Shown here one piece after another: positions 1-10,375 of a stretch of DNA of 64,000 bases. A program made the position numbers and the translations under genes. Positions within the stretch are counted from its first letter, which is position 1, and the number at the start of each line of letters is the position of its first letter. The notes beneath the pieces are model-generated. The model saw nothing but the letters and a program-made list of their open reading frames with translations. It searched no databases and was not told the origin of the DNA. Source of the stretch: Roridomyces roridus (Eukaryota; Basidiomycota; Agaricomycetes; Agaricales; Mycenaceae). Location of the stretch: assembly GCA_029378245.1 (NCBI GenBank), contig JARKIF010000033.1:434001-498000 (forward strand). The letters are read 5' to 3'.

Positions 1-2034
1 GTTGATTTTGACCAAGTTGTGGCAGAATCTCTTTGGACTGACTGGATGCTGTAAAACTAACTTTCAATTCCAGTTTGGAGAGTATCTGGGCGTCCCAGAA
101 CTGTTGAGATCACATAGAATAGTCTCTCTATCAGCTCATACCACAAGATCAATCACTGGCTTGATGCACCTGGTATTATTCCCCAATGGTCTGAGCACTT
201 AGTTTTCAGCAATGAGGTTCATTGAATCATATGTGAAAACACTGAGGAGGATCCTATAAACTATTGAACAAGGCTAGCAAATGTGATCATGAATTGCAAC
301 AAGGGCTCTCTATTCAACCCATACAGTGTTCTGATCATGTTCTGTTGCTTTCCAATAGGAGCAAAAGGATGTATAATGCATCCCAGAACAATGTCTGACC
401 AGCATGCATCCCAGAATGCAGAGTTCTGCTTAAATTCACTCAAACTGGTGAAAATTCCCTTTTTAGGAAAAAAGCGTAGTGGCTCATGTCAATCAGGGCT
501 GTCATCAAGTGCGGAAGTTGAAGCATTTCACAAGGTTCTGCTCACATTGAGGGTTTGCTTGTGATGAAAATGCATACTAAATGAATGGTGTTACACATTT
601 CTGGGTACAGAGGGAAAGCCAAGAGAGAAAAAGGGGGCACCCGGGTTTTGATGCCAGCTTTTCCACAGTGTTTTGCATTCCCTGAGCTAACCAAGCATTT
701 CCAGTCAAAGGTATATAGGAAGCTCCTGTAGGCCGGAATGCGGGCCACAACTTTGATGTCCATCATGATTTGATGGCTGATGCGATGAGCCGCATCTGCA
801 ATTGATCAACAGTGGCTACCGGCAATGACCATCAGAAAATGATCTAACTCATCACCATCAAAAACTGATCCGTCTATCAAAAATGATTCATCCATCCATC
901 ACCATCAAAAATGATCCAGCGATAACCGCGATCAAACAACAGCGATCAATCTGAGAATGAAAACTATACCATTAAAAAAGCGATTTGAAATGTGAAATTA
1001 AACTCAGAAATAAAACCCTGAGGCCCTCGAAAACAACGGGACATTGCATTACCATCCATCTCACGGGCGGTGAGAGACCGTCAATAATGCAACATTGCCC
1101 CCACCTATCACCGGGGGCATTGCATTAATGGTACAGTTATTACTCAATGGGAATAGACCTCGGGGATCTTAAATAAATAACCTGGTTTCCCACAAACCGG
1201 ACCCGCATCAGAGTCTACCATTCAGTTCTCATCGAGACACATGGTTCGCGGGGGAGGGCATCCTTGCGTTACCCGACGAACAGTGATAACTGTCGGAGAA
1301 TGTCATGTCCACTGTCTTCACCTGTCTCCGACAACCTCTTCTATGTTGGAGCCTCCCAAATTTTCTCTGGAACACCGATTGACCCCGCCCCGATTGGTCC
1401 CTATTGGTGTTGATGGAATGGCGGCCTTTTTGCAGCCGTTGATTGTCGAGGTCGTCAGGAGGTAACACTGAGCCAGCGAATCTCAGACAATGGGGGAACG
1501 ACCGCACCTGAATTATGATTTCAGCGGCGAGCGCCAACTCCACGGCGCATGCATACATTCATAACACGGATTCTGAACTTTTCCAGCGGTGGACTGAATG
1601 GGTTGAGGCTGTAAAGCGGGTCAGACTCGAGGAGAATGTCATCAAGTCTCGGTAGCCACCTTTGAAAGAGAGCCGATACTGGACGAGAGCCTGGCTAGGA
1701 TCGAGGTTTTATGCATCCAGCTCCGTTCCCTGGGGCGTCAGTATGTGCTGTAGAGAGAGTGGTGCCCGTCTAAACGGCGGGGGCTTGAGCGAGGCTGCCG
1801 GGGATTTATAATGGTTCGTGAAGAGATTCACAGACGCCGGCCGCTGGCTGGTACTCGATCGGAAGACAGGCTCTAATCCCAGGAAAGGTACCCAATGTCT
1901 GCTTTCACCATTGACGTCCCGTTCTCCGTGTTCTTCTCTTCCGACGGGATCCCCCGCGCGCGCTGATCCAGGGTACCGGAGTGGTGGTGTAAGACAGGAT
2001 ACATGGAGGATTTGATTCAAGGCATTCAGGCATA
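1..2034. other. No confident gene; low-complexity stretch and short hairpin
   Basis: I see no ORF here with recognisable protein features; all are short and overlap on both strands. Around 851-920 the sequence repeats variants of ATCACCATCAAAAATGATCC three times, a low-complexity patch. At 1097-1118 a short hairpin (GCCCC...GGGGC) lies between two copies of CATTGCATT (1042 and 1118). Bases 1-560 look more AT-rich than the next genes and may be decayed transposon sequence, but nothing identifies it. Confidence 0.4.
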
Positions 2035-3084
2035 TCAGTAGTGACTGCTTGACGACGCCAGACCTTCACAATTTCGTTGCAAACTCGCCCAAAATGGATG
2101 CTCTTCCCAGCCCCGATCCAACTTTTGAGCTCGGACGTGACGTCCAGCGGCGTTGGGAACCTCGGACTGTTCCAGGAACCACAGCTCCGAGACTCCGTTA
2201 CGGCAGAGGTATTCAGGGATTGATGCGTAATTGAGGCCGACGGCATGAGGACCGTGGCTGTCGTCGGATAATGTTAGACGACCCCCGTTTTTGAGGATCA
2301 TCTAGACTGTCTTCGTTAGGTCTGTGCGAATGAGACCATATACGCATACCTGGAGGACATCTTCAGCGGGGTACGGTGTGCTCCAGCCCTTGCGCAACGC
2401 AGAGGCGTTGATTTCGAAGAGCGCCCCGTAGCTGATGGCGAAGAGGATATTGCGTTCCGCTTTTTGCCACGATTCGGGATAGGCTGAGAAGGCCAAGTCT
2501 GGGGTGTAGAGACGGCAGAGGTCAAGGTGACCAATAATCTCGGCATGGAAGCGCTGAAGAAGCTCGTATTGGGCATCAAAGTACGCGGAAAGGAATGAGT
2601 GCGTGTTTTCCATGCTCTCCACAGCCCTCTGATACGTATCGAGGTCAAAGTCGATAGGGATTCTGTTGACGTGGTGCACTGAGCCAACGAGGTAGTCCAC
2701 GCGTCCGCGATGCCGCTCAAGGAGTCCCTGCAGCTGGTCGAGATCGAGGGCCGTGATGTAGTCCGTCTCCAAGCCGACCAAGAGGCGGATCTGGGGCGCG
2801 TAAAGCTGCTTTAGACGATGTGCTTCGACGAGGAAGGAGTCAAATTGGGTCACGAGGGTCGCTGGGGTGAGCTGAGCCTGCGGTGTCTGTGAGTCGGGGA
2901 CCATAGGGCAGCGGTCTTTAATTGCCTCCTCTGGGTACAAGTCCTCGGTGCGATACCGTGGGACATGTTCAGTGAGGCCATACACGTCGAATCGTTGTCG
3001 GATAGCCTCGACGACAACCTCCTCCAGCGAGCCTTTTGCGTGCTGGCAGAATTGACCAGAGTGAGAGTGGTGGTTGATTGGCAT
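2035..3084 (-). CDS. HIS2: Histidinol-phosphatase, PHP-domain type
   Basis: Histidinol-phosphate phosphatase, the penultimate step of histidine synthesis. Exons are 3084-2350 and 2301-2035, joined by a 48-base intron with a GTATGC donor and CTAG acceptor; the join is in phase and gives 333 aa, the usual length of fungal His2. The start chosen is the ATG of MPINHHSHSGQF, because family members begin almost directly with the PHP motif; two further ATGs lie 6 and 11 codons upstream. Metal-binding motifs run in order: HHSHSG at the N-terminus, GLTEHV near residue 35, GLETDY near 110, GSVHHV near 135, GHLDL near 185, and SDDSHGPHAVG in exon 2. All expected histidines and acidic residues are present, so the enzyme looks functional. 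Acts in the cytosol. No clustering with other histidine genes is seen. Confidence 0.93.
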
Positions 3085-4205
3085 CAACGGTGATGCTGAC
3101 ATCAGCTGCGGCCGCACAACCCACGCTTTTCTTTACCCACCATCTGCCAGCTAAACGCCCCAGAGCCAGAGCGCGGTGTCACCAACTTCTCCTTCTGCCC
3201 GAAAAGACACAAGCGTCTTCTATCTCACGTGTAATGCCACGCGTATATAACCACTCTCCAGTCCAAGATCGCCAACAATCCAGAATACACCGCTCTTCTC
3301 CCACCAGCCCTCTCGCCGCTACCGCGACGACACCCCAGCCGCCGCACTGTCAGCGATACAGCTCCCTCGCATTCACCGACGTTTCACGTGAGGCGCTCTC
3401 AGCCTCTGCTCTCGATCTCGTGACGCTCCCCACCGACGTTATCCTCCTCGATCTGCATCCTTTGCAGGCTCGTGCTACTGTTTTTCTCTTCCCTCGCCGC
3501 TTCTTTAGGCCTATGGATGGGTGACGGCCGCAAATGTCACCCTAAATGTCTAGACAGCGCACTTGGGAAGCTCATTTTGGCTCACCGAGACGTGGCAACA
3601 AGCATGGCGGTAGCACTTGGAAGTGCTGGTGGCACTTATGCACTCTGCCTGCGAGTCGGTTGGAGTCCGGGCCATTTGCTTCTCTGTGCAGAATCCAGAT
3701 CATCGGATGGGTGGAATTCGAGGCCGGAAAGCGCAGTGTGTCCGCTGTCTTTTTTTCGCAAGTGACCCATTCGACCCGGGACCGGGCCATGGTATCGTGC
3801 TCCTCAATAGTCAACGCTTGGCGCATTGGGAATCGACGTCATATTTTGTTGAGCGTTTAGGTAGGCGATCATTGATTCCGGGCCAGCTTTCATCCCTGCT
3901 CCCTCAGGGGTGTGTTTTCACTTCAGACACTCCTTCGAGAGTAAAGGGATGCGGCACACACCTGTGGAGCTCAAGTGCTGCTCAGGGCTGATACGACGTC
4001 TATTCCGGAACTCCGGCTGCTAATCTTCATTGTTGAACGTTGAACTTCAAAGTTAGAGCACTGATGAGGAATATTTTTTCCTCTCCTAGCGTCCTTGTGG
4101 TCGGTGGGGCGGCGGCTTGAACGCTCCACCAGCGGACCCCTCGAGTGGAGACGCTGGCGTGGAACGCTCCATGGCCAAGCCGCCCGAAGCGATCACAAGT
4201 CGAGG
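3085..4205. other. Intergenic region, no gene recognised
   Basis: This is the upstream region of the histidinol-phosphatase gene and the distal promoter of the secreted-protein gene. A TATATAA sequence lies near 3242 on the plus strand, and a plus-strand ORF reads from 3078 to 3524, but its translation is serine/arginine-rich with no recognisable domain. I see no support for a protein between 3530 and 4205. Confidence 0.35.
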
Positions 4206-4212
4206 TATAAAA
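4206..4212 (+). promoter_or_regulatory. TATA box of the secreted-protein gene
   Basis: TATAAAA lies 65 bases before the start codon at 4277, a usual distance for a fungal gene with a short leader. Confidence 0.55.
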
Positions 4213-4276
4213 GGTTCTCAACTCACCAGGGTTTTTCATCGAGCCCACCCCGTATTCAACTCATCCCTCCTGCACA

Positions 4277-5009
4277 ATGATCTTCCCCACTACCTTCTTC
4301 TTCCTCACCCTCAGCCTCTTCGCCGGCGCCAAACCTCTCCCCGCCGATGTCGCTGTTCGGGATACGACCGCCACCGACCTCGCTGTCCGCGACACTGTGC
4401 CCAACACCTCCGTTGTGCCTCTCACCCTCTTTGAAGTCTTCCAAGTGCTGCAGGAGGCCGTCGTCGCTCTCACTCCTGGGCTCGGTGAGTTGAACCCATT
4501 CAATTCCCAGTTCTTGAGTGCTGAAATTCTTTCCAGAGAGCATCGCGGCGTCAATGGGTCCCGAAGGCCAGGCGGGTGCAGTGGCTCCGCTCATCGAGTC
4601 CCTCGTGGAGGATTTGAATACTGCGACGGCGTCCTTGGCTTCTCTGACCCCCGGCGACATGGGTGCTGCCGACGCCGACCTCGCGAAGCTCGTTGAGAAT
4701 GTCCTCGATGTGAGTATCTTCCTCTGTAACCTTGGACCGCGACTGACTTTATTCCAGGACGTCAACATCGCGCTCAACAAACTCATCCCGCAACTCGGCC
4801 TCGACGGCGTGCTCGCACCCGTAGACGGTGCTCTCAGCGGTCTCCTCACAGGGTTGAATGGAATCGTCCCAGGCGTTCTGGCGCTGGTCGGTGCAGTGTG
4901 AGTTTGCTTACTTCTTCTCATGAACACGACCTTATATCATGTCAGTTTGATCCCTGTTGGTGGCCTGGTTGGCTCGCTTCTGGCCAATCTTGGTCTCGCA
5001 GGTCTCTAA
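4277..5009 (+). CDS. Small secreted hydrophobic helical protein, function unknown
   Basis: Four exons (4277-4484, 4537-4709, 4758-4897, 4946-5009) with GT-AG introns of 48-52 bases, all in phase, give 194 aa. Residues 1-18 form a clear signal peptide (MIFPTTFFFLTLSLFAGA), followed by a short propeptide-like stretch with two copies of a VRDT motif. The mature part has amphipathic segments (LFEVFQVLQEAVVALTP; LIESLVEDLNTATASLASL) and a strongly hydrophobic glycine/leucine-rich C-terminus (GGLVGSLLANLGLAGL). It has no cysteine pattern of hydrophobins. It loosely resembles hydrophobic-surface-binding secreted proteins of fungi, but I do not claim membership. A TATA box precedes it and a MITE starts 21 bases after the stop. 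Confidence 0.75.
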
Positions 5010-5029
5010 TCTGTTCATTCCATCGAATA

Positions 5030-5458
5030 GGTGGGTTGTGCAAAAGCCGCATGAACCGCATGCGGCTCTGTGTGGCTTTTTGGCATTGTGCACAGCCGCA
5101 CATGAAACACGACTGCCGAGCACCGGGTGATGAACATCGGATCAACTTGTATCATCCCGCGACTGACTATCAACCTCGCCGGGTGCCGGATCAAATCGGT
5201 TGGCCCACGGGGAGCCGCATCTCACATTAATCTGGAGCAGCTCCACCATGACCTCAGCAGGGTGTTAAGCAATTCATCAAGTCTCGCTTCACATGGGCTC
5301 CACACTCGCCGTGGGCGAAGGTGAGCCGCCATCGGCACTCTCTCGGCATGGTGTGCGGCATCAGAGGCGGTGTACACGAGAAATCACCCCCGACGAGAAA
5401 GCCGCACGCGGCTTTGCACAATGCCATAAAAAGCCGCGCGGCTTTTGCACAACCCATC
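5030..5458. mobile_element. MITE with terminal inverted repeats and TA flanks
   Basis: A 429-base non-coding element. Its ends are inverted copies sharing GGGTTGTGCAAAAGCCGC, and a related AGCCGC...TGTGCA sequence recurs inside each end. TA lies directly outside both termini (5028-5029 and 5459-5460), consistent with a TA target-site duplication. No ORF inside resembles a transposase. Superfamily is not certain; TA flanks fit mariner-like or PIF-like elements. Confidence 0.6.
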
Positions 5459-5577
5459 TAATAATATTGTATCTCTGCTGTAATTAAATATTTAGATGCT
5501 CAATTAGAAGCCTTGCACTCCTGGTTTGAACTGGTCAGGGCAGAGGGCCCACACTTCTGGGAAGCCAACACAGTCAA

Positions 5578-6380
5578 TCTGAGTTCGACCTTAATGTAGC
5601 GCTTGGTAGCAATTAGAATGCGTCCACAGAAGATTGACAGGCACAATGGGGCCCAGTGGAATATCCCGTTCGATTCGGTACCAGGCCGATATCTTTGCCA
5701 GTCTCTTTTTGACGGATCGGGGAGTGCTTGCTTGAATGTCGCAAGCATTGTCCACGATTTGTTGTCTCATGCTTTGTTCAGCTGACAGTAGACCATCGGA
5801 ACAAACGACTCGACGGCTAATCAAGCTGCCTGGCGGTTTTTGTCTTCGGAGAGGTCTTATTCTTGGGTTGTCGGGTCATCCTCACGACACCTAATCTGAG
5901 TTCGAAGCAATGTGTTCACGTGCACTGTTAAAGGAAAGTGGCGCGCAAGGCAACACAATGATTCTGAACTCAGCCCTAAAGTAGCGCTTGGTAGCATTTG
6001 GAATGCGTCCACACCGAGTTTTGCCAATTTCTGGGAATTCAGTGGAATCTCCCGTTCGATTCGGGACCAAGTCGTGTGCTTCCATAGTGTCGGCTTTTTT
6101 TTTAGAATCGAGCGGTCTCTGCCCAGGTGGCAGCGATTAGTCTCGGCAGAGCTCTTGTCCTCTGAGTTTCGGGCACTTCATTCTGAATCATTCTGAATCA
6201 TTCACTGGATTAGGGCACACACTCTACGTCCCTGGGAAGCCAACAGCCGAGCGGACTCGTGAGGGTGGCGATAGCATATAAAGAATACAACACTATTGGA
6301 TAGCACTTGGAACGCAAGCTTGCGGTGTTCCCGGGAATTGATTCAGCAGGCAACACCGTTCGATTCAGGTACCTCGGGTC
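5578..6380 (+). repeat. Three diverged units of a tRNA T-arm-like repeat
   Basis: Units at about 5578-5690, 5961-6070 and 6281-6380 share GTAGCGCTTGGTAGCA (TAGCACTTGGAACGC in the third), a G-rich middle, and CCGTTCGATTCGG/AGGTACC at the end. The GTTCGATTC core resembles the T-arm / B box of a tRNA. A related copy lies in reverse orientation near 38,041-38,140. They look like fragments of a SINE-like family. No gene is visible between them. Confidence 0.5.
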
Positions 6381-6599
6381 CAACTTGTTCTCCCTTTTTG
6401 TTTGTCACATGGAAGGAAGGGAGTCTTGGTCCAGGTCCCCTCCGAACTGGGTGGCGGGCGGAATACTTATTATCGATTTGAAAATGACAACAAAAGGATG
6501 TGCATCCTGCAAGTCGGACATCCCAGGAACACATCCGCATCGTGCGTAAATTAACTAAGGGACAATGTGAAAGAGTGATCCCCGGGAAATGACAACAGA

Positions 6600-7770
6600 C
6601 TCACCCGCAAGAATCGACGCTCCACAGGGACGACAGCCGTAACATCCAGTATTCCCTCGAATTCGCCCTCGGTACCAAATGCCTCGAATCCTCGGTCACG
6701 AGATTGCGCAATCGGAAATCGAATAAAGCAAACTTGCGCCAGCGCTGGAATCGCTCGTCCGCGCGCTCCGCGTCGATGGCGGTAGTTCAAGTTGTGCTTT
6801 TGGACGTAGACGGAGATTAAATTCCAATGAGAAGCTGGGAGACATGATAGAATATCCGGGATCTCTGTTTCGAAACAGGAGAACGCGTAAAAGCATCTTG
6901 AGAGGTGGTCCTGGGGAGCGTGAGCGAGTATTCTACACATGTCCGAGGAGAGAGAGGACGTACTAGTCGCGCTGGTCTCTTCCCCGGCCCCGGCTATAGC
7001 ACGAATCGACTGGAGGCTGTGACCAGCGCGCTTCGAATATGTCTGACGCACATAGTGTAAAAGTGAAGCGGCATTAAAGTGAGCGGATGCGCGGTGATGC
7101 TCGAGAAGGGAGCGCTCGCAGAAATCTGCTCAATCAGTGCCAACGCGCGCAGTTGAAGCCGCAAGGGTACGCGAGTTGCCAAGTCCTTGGCTATCTCGAT
7201 GGTTGGTCCAATGGTGAACGAAGTCACGGACGGCAAGTATGAAAGCATGGTAAGGATCGTGCTTGGAAGAGTCTCCGGCCGCCGATCAGGAATGCCCGGC
7301 GGTTGAGGTGCAACTGCGAAATCGACGAGGAGCATGATGCCCAGGCCCGCAGGTGGGGGATCGGAGAATCCACCTGGGTCGGTTGGAGCCATAGAGACAA
7401 TAGGAGGAGTCGGATGGATGTGAGGTTGGGCAAGCCTGAGTGGTGCATCCTCTCGAGAAGTCCGTCGTCAAACAGGGTTTCGTCCAGCTCCAAGTGAAAG
7501 ATGGCGGACAGGATGGTCGGACGCTCTGGGACAAGATCCGACAGAGCAGAGAGCAGAGAGTCTCTTGTTCCCAGAGAGACGCGCATAGGAGAACAAATGG
7601 AATCGACTTGCCACTTCGGGCGCCCATTTCTTGAAGTTGCAGACCAGGCTACATGCTGGTATTTCTGCAGACGGCGGGGTATACAAGTGGGGATCGTTGC
7701 AGAGGTCTATGACGCTTTCCACGGGTTCTTGAGGGCAATTGTGGCGAGAGGAAGTGGACGACCGACGCCG
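6600..7770 (-). pseudogene. Decayed F-box-type paralogue (copy 1 of 4)
   Basis: Homologous to the intact genes at 17908-19060 and 35787-36932, but the reading frame changes at least three times. Reading the minus strand: an F-box-like segment (CPQEPVESVIDLCND, then LVCNFKKWAPEVASRFHLFS) near 7740-7600, then RPTILSAIFHLELDE and LPNLTSIRLLLLSLW near 7530-7400, then ILTMLSYLPSVTSFTIG near 7250-7190, then IPDILSCLPASHWN near 6860-6800, and an eroded C-terminus. No single frame covers it. Its 5' boundary is cut by the Plavaka element: the homologous upstream flank continues beyond 14,951. Confidence 0.8.
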
Positions 7771-8580
7771 TCGTGGTGCATCACCAAAAGTGGCGGGTGT
7801 TTGGAAGGGCCCTGACAGGACCTTCCAAGGGCCGAAAGTGCTTAAAAGGGCCACTAGTCCTTTTACCACTTTGCAAGGCCTTTCAAAGGCACTGTCAATT
7901 TTTGAAAGTCCTTCCAAGGGCTTCCCAGACTGAACATGGTTTTCAAGGACTTTTGGTCCTTGGAAGCTGTTTTAACCACTTTCGAGTACTTTGTATTCCG
8001 GTCGATTACAATGCAATATTATTCTGAGTTTGAGTACAATTTGATTCTAGGTAGCAAAGCCGGGCGGCGGGGATGCAATACAAAGCTATTCAGAGGTCGT
8101 CAGCGTCCATTCCGCAACAAGATTCAAAGTCTCACCGTTTGACGAGTGATACAGCGTGCGAGTGAGTTGAGTCTGCGCGTGTGGATCAGTCAACAAGTCG
8201 TAATGGCAGCTCCGACGTACCTATTCGAGAACAGTGCGAGTTTGAGACGAAAACTGTAACAGAGCATCAGGAAGGGAGATAGCAGGAAGGGGAAGTCATA
8301 CTTGCGGTGCAGAGACTTTGTGGCAAGAGCAAATGAAGTTCTGGGGAGAACAATCAGTGGGAGCATCGACAGGGAGAGGATGTAGATACAAGGAAAGTGA
8401 GTGTTGGTACTGATTGAAACCAGAGATCGAAAACATGCGACGGAGTATCTGGGGCGACAAATCAGCGGTCGGACGATCAAATCGCGAGACAACGCACTCG
8501 GGATTGGAAAAAACACGAGCAAAGCAATTGGAATCTTTGAACGCCATGAGTCGGAGAAAAATAAAGGGACCGTCACGTAC

Positions 8581-10220
8581 TTAGCTAGACGAACGACGCG
8601 CGGCGCGGATTCTTGCCATGTCCGATTCTTCGTCCTCTTCAGACTCGTCATCGGATCCGCCGCCGTTGCAACCGCCGGGAAAGACACCTCTGGGAACGAA
8701 GATCAGGAGAGAAGCCGCGACACGATGAACACGTACTTCTGGTACCAAGCCAGTGTATCAGCAGCCCACTCCTTCTCGTCGTCATCCTCGGCTTCCTCAA
8801 ATAGCTCCACAATCGATTTGAAGAGACTTGGATACTTGTATTTCCCGTCTTCCTCACACCAGTTTTCCGCGGAGAGATTCACGCGAGCCTACATCTCCGT
8901 TAGTCACCCGATGTCGAGCAAGGCAAGACATACCTGGCACGCAACATACGCGATCATTTGGGGCGTGAAGGTATATTGACCGTGGGCACGAGCGGCGCAG
9001 GTCTTCTTGAGCTTGACGGCCCCATCCATCGCAGACTTGGGAGCCGTCCAGATATGCCGGGCCACCTGTTGGATGTCCGGATCAGAGGAGCGTGCGATCC
9101 ATTGAGGGAGAACGTACGCGTAGCAGGAAAGGACTCCGCAGAAGGCCAGAGAGCGGTTCGTCGGCATCCCATTCACCTTCGGCATAGAAGCAGGATGGGA
9201 AGCGCCCCGCAGTCAATACAAGTTTGTCGTTGATATCTCGGTTCTGGGAGAGTGCTTTGCGCGCCCTGCAATTGAATGGCGTGAGTATATGCGCGTGTAT
9301 TGGCGAATTAGACTCACTTTTTCGCGTTTTTGGTCAGAGAAGGTCGCGGGGCCGGAGCATCTTCCGATTCATCCTCGACAACAGCCTCACGTTCGTGTAT
9401 TTGCAACCGGACAGCCCACGGAAGGAGCGCGTCACGCAAGACGGGGTGCTTCAGGCCACGGTCTGACTTGTTTTCGCCCGAGTCGAGAGGTGGGTGAATG
9501 CCCGTGCCGGCCTTCGGGGGGAGATAGTGACTCGTCTTGTCCTTAAGACCGGCAGTATCTTGGTAGTGTGCATCCTTAGCAGCGGCCTTCATCTGCCAAG
9601 GGTTTAGATCGAGAAGAAAGGGCACGACGGGATACATAGAGAACGCACTTTGCTAACCAGCACACCCCAGTGCGTGTCCTGCTTGTACGTCTCACGCAAT
9701 AGCTCCATACAGTCCGGGGACAGGATCGCTGCCATCTTGTTGAACACGTCGACATGTCGTTTCTCCTCAGCAAGGGCCCTGAGAAAGGATATGTCGTCAG
9801 GTCACGAAGATGGAAAGAAGACGCACGCGGAAGAGGCCACGACCGTGTTGGAGGGATCCAGTGCAACTGGCTCGGCCCAACGCGACCTCGCGCCAAAGTG
9901 CATGATCATACCCATGTCGAGGAAGGGATTTACCGCCCTGGTGGAGAACTTGGAGGCGGACATGAGCTTGTCGTATGGCTTTTTCGCGTCCCTACGGTGG
10001 TCCGTCAGAAGAAGCCTGCAGTCGTGAGGGATAGAACGCACATATCATCGCGCTTGGAGCGCTTCCCAGCTCGACGAAGGACGTCTACCCCGCCCAGATC
10101 CGCGACGAGCGTGTCATATCTTCTTTTGGCGGCCGTCGGAGCCTCTGCAGTCGGGGAAGACCTGTTTGCGCCTGAGGAGGAGGAGGAGGAGGTGCTTGGG
10201 GGTGCCGACGAGCCCGACAT
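8581..10220 (-). CDS. DUF6698-like protein, cargo of the Plavaka element
   Basis: Eight exons (10220-10042, 9991-9827, 9778-9649, 9592-9318, 9265-9118, 9065-8934, 8888-8737, 8689-8581) with introns of 45-56 bases, all in phase, give 429 aa. The N-terminus is serine-rich, followed by KRSKRDDM and an alpha-helical region. A central segment reads GEWDADEPLSGLLRS...LLRVARHIWTAP and then ARAHGQYTFTPQMIAYVAC, the pattern of a family abundant in Agaricomycetes that I recall as DUF6698 (recognition from memory). The C-terminus is acidic and ends ARIRAARRSSS. An apparent frame change near 9117 is a 52-base intron with a GTACGT donor, not a frameshift. Its function is unknown; its place inside the element suggests a transposon accessory protein. 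About 600 bases between its stop and the left end hold no further gene. Confidence 0.75.
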
Positions 10221-10375
10221 GGTGGTATAAGACAAACAAGCGCGCGTCTGTTTGGAGCGTGATCCGAGTCCTTTTTGAGACGCGCTTAATCACGTGCATC
10301 TCTTTTTCGCGCTTTCTGGCTGCATCTCCACGTTTACACGGTCCATAAAATTCTGGAAAAATTACTAAATGTGCT

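Noticed and set aside
3078..3524. 148-aa plus-strand ORF upstream of the histidinol-phosphatase gene
   Set aside because: Composition is low-complexity and it overlaps the start region of the other gene; no domain is seen.
9066..9117. Apparent frameshift in the DUF6698-like gene
   Set aside because: A 52-base intron with GTACGT donor and CAACAG acceptor restores the frame and yields the expected LLRVARHIWTAP junction.
10016..10041. 26-base intron in the DUF6698-like gene
   Set aside because: Too short; the acceptor at 9992 gives a 50-base intron in the same frame.
9754..10230. 158-aa plus-strand ORF
   Set aside because: It is antisense to exons of the DUF6698-like gene and has no features of its own.
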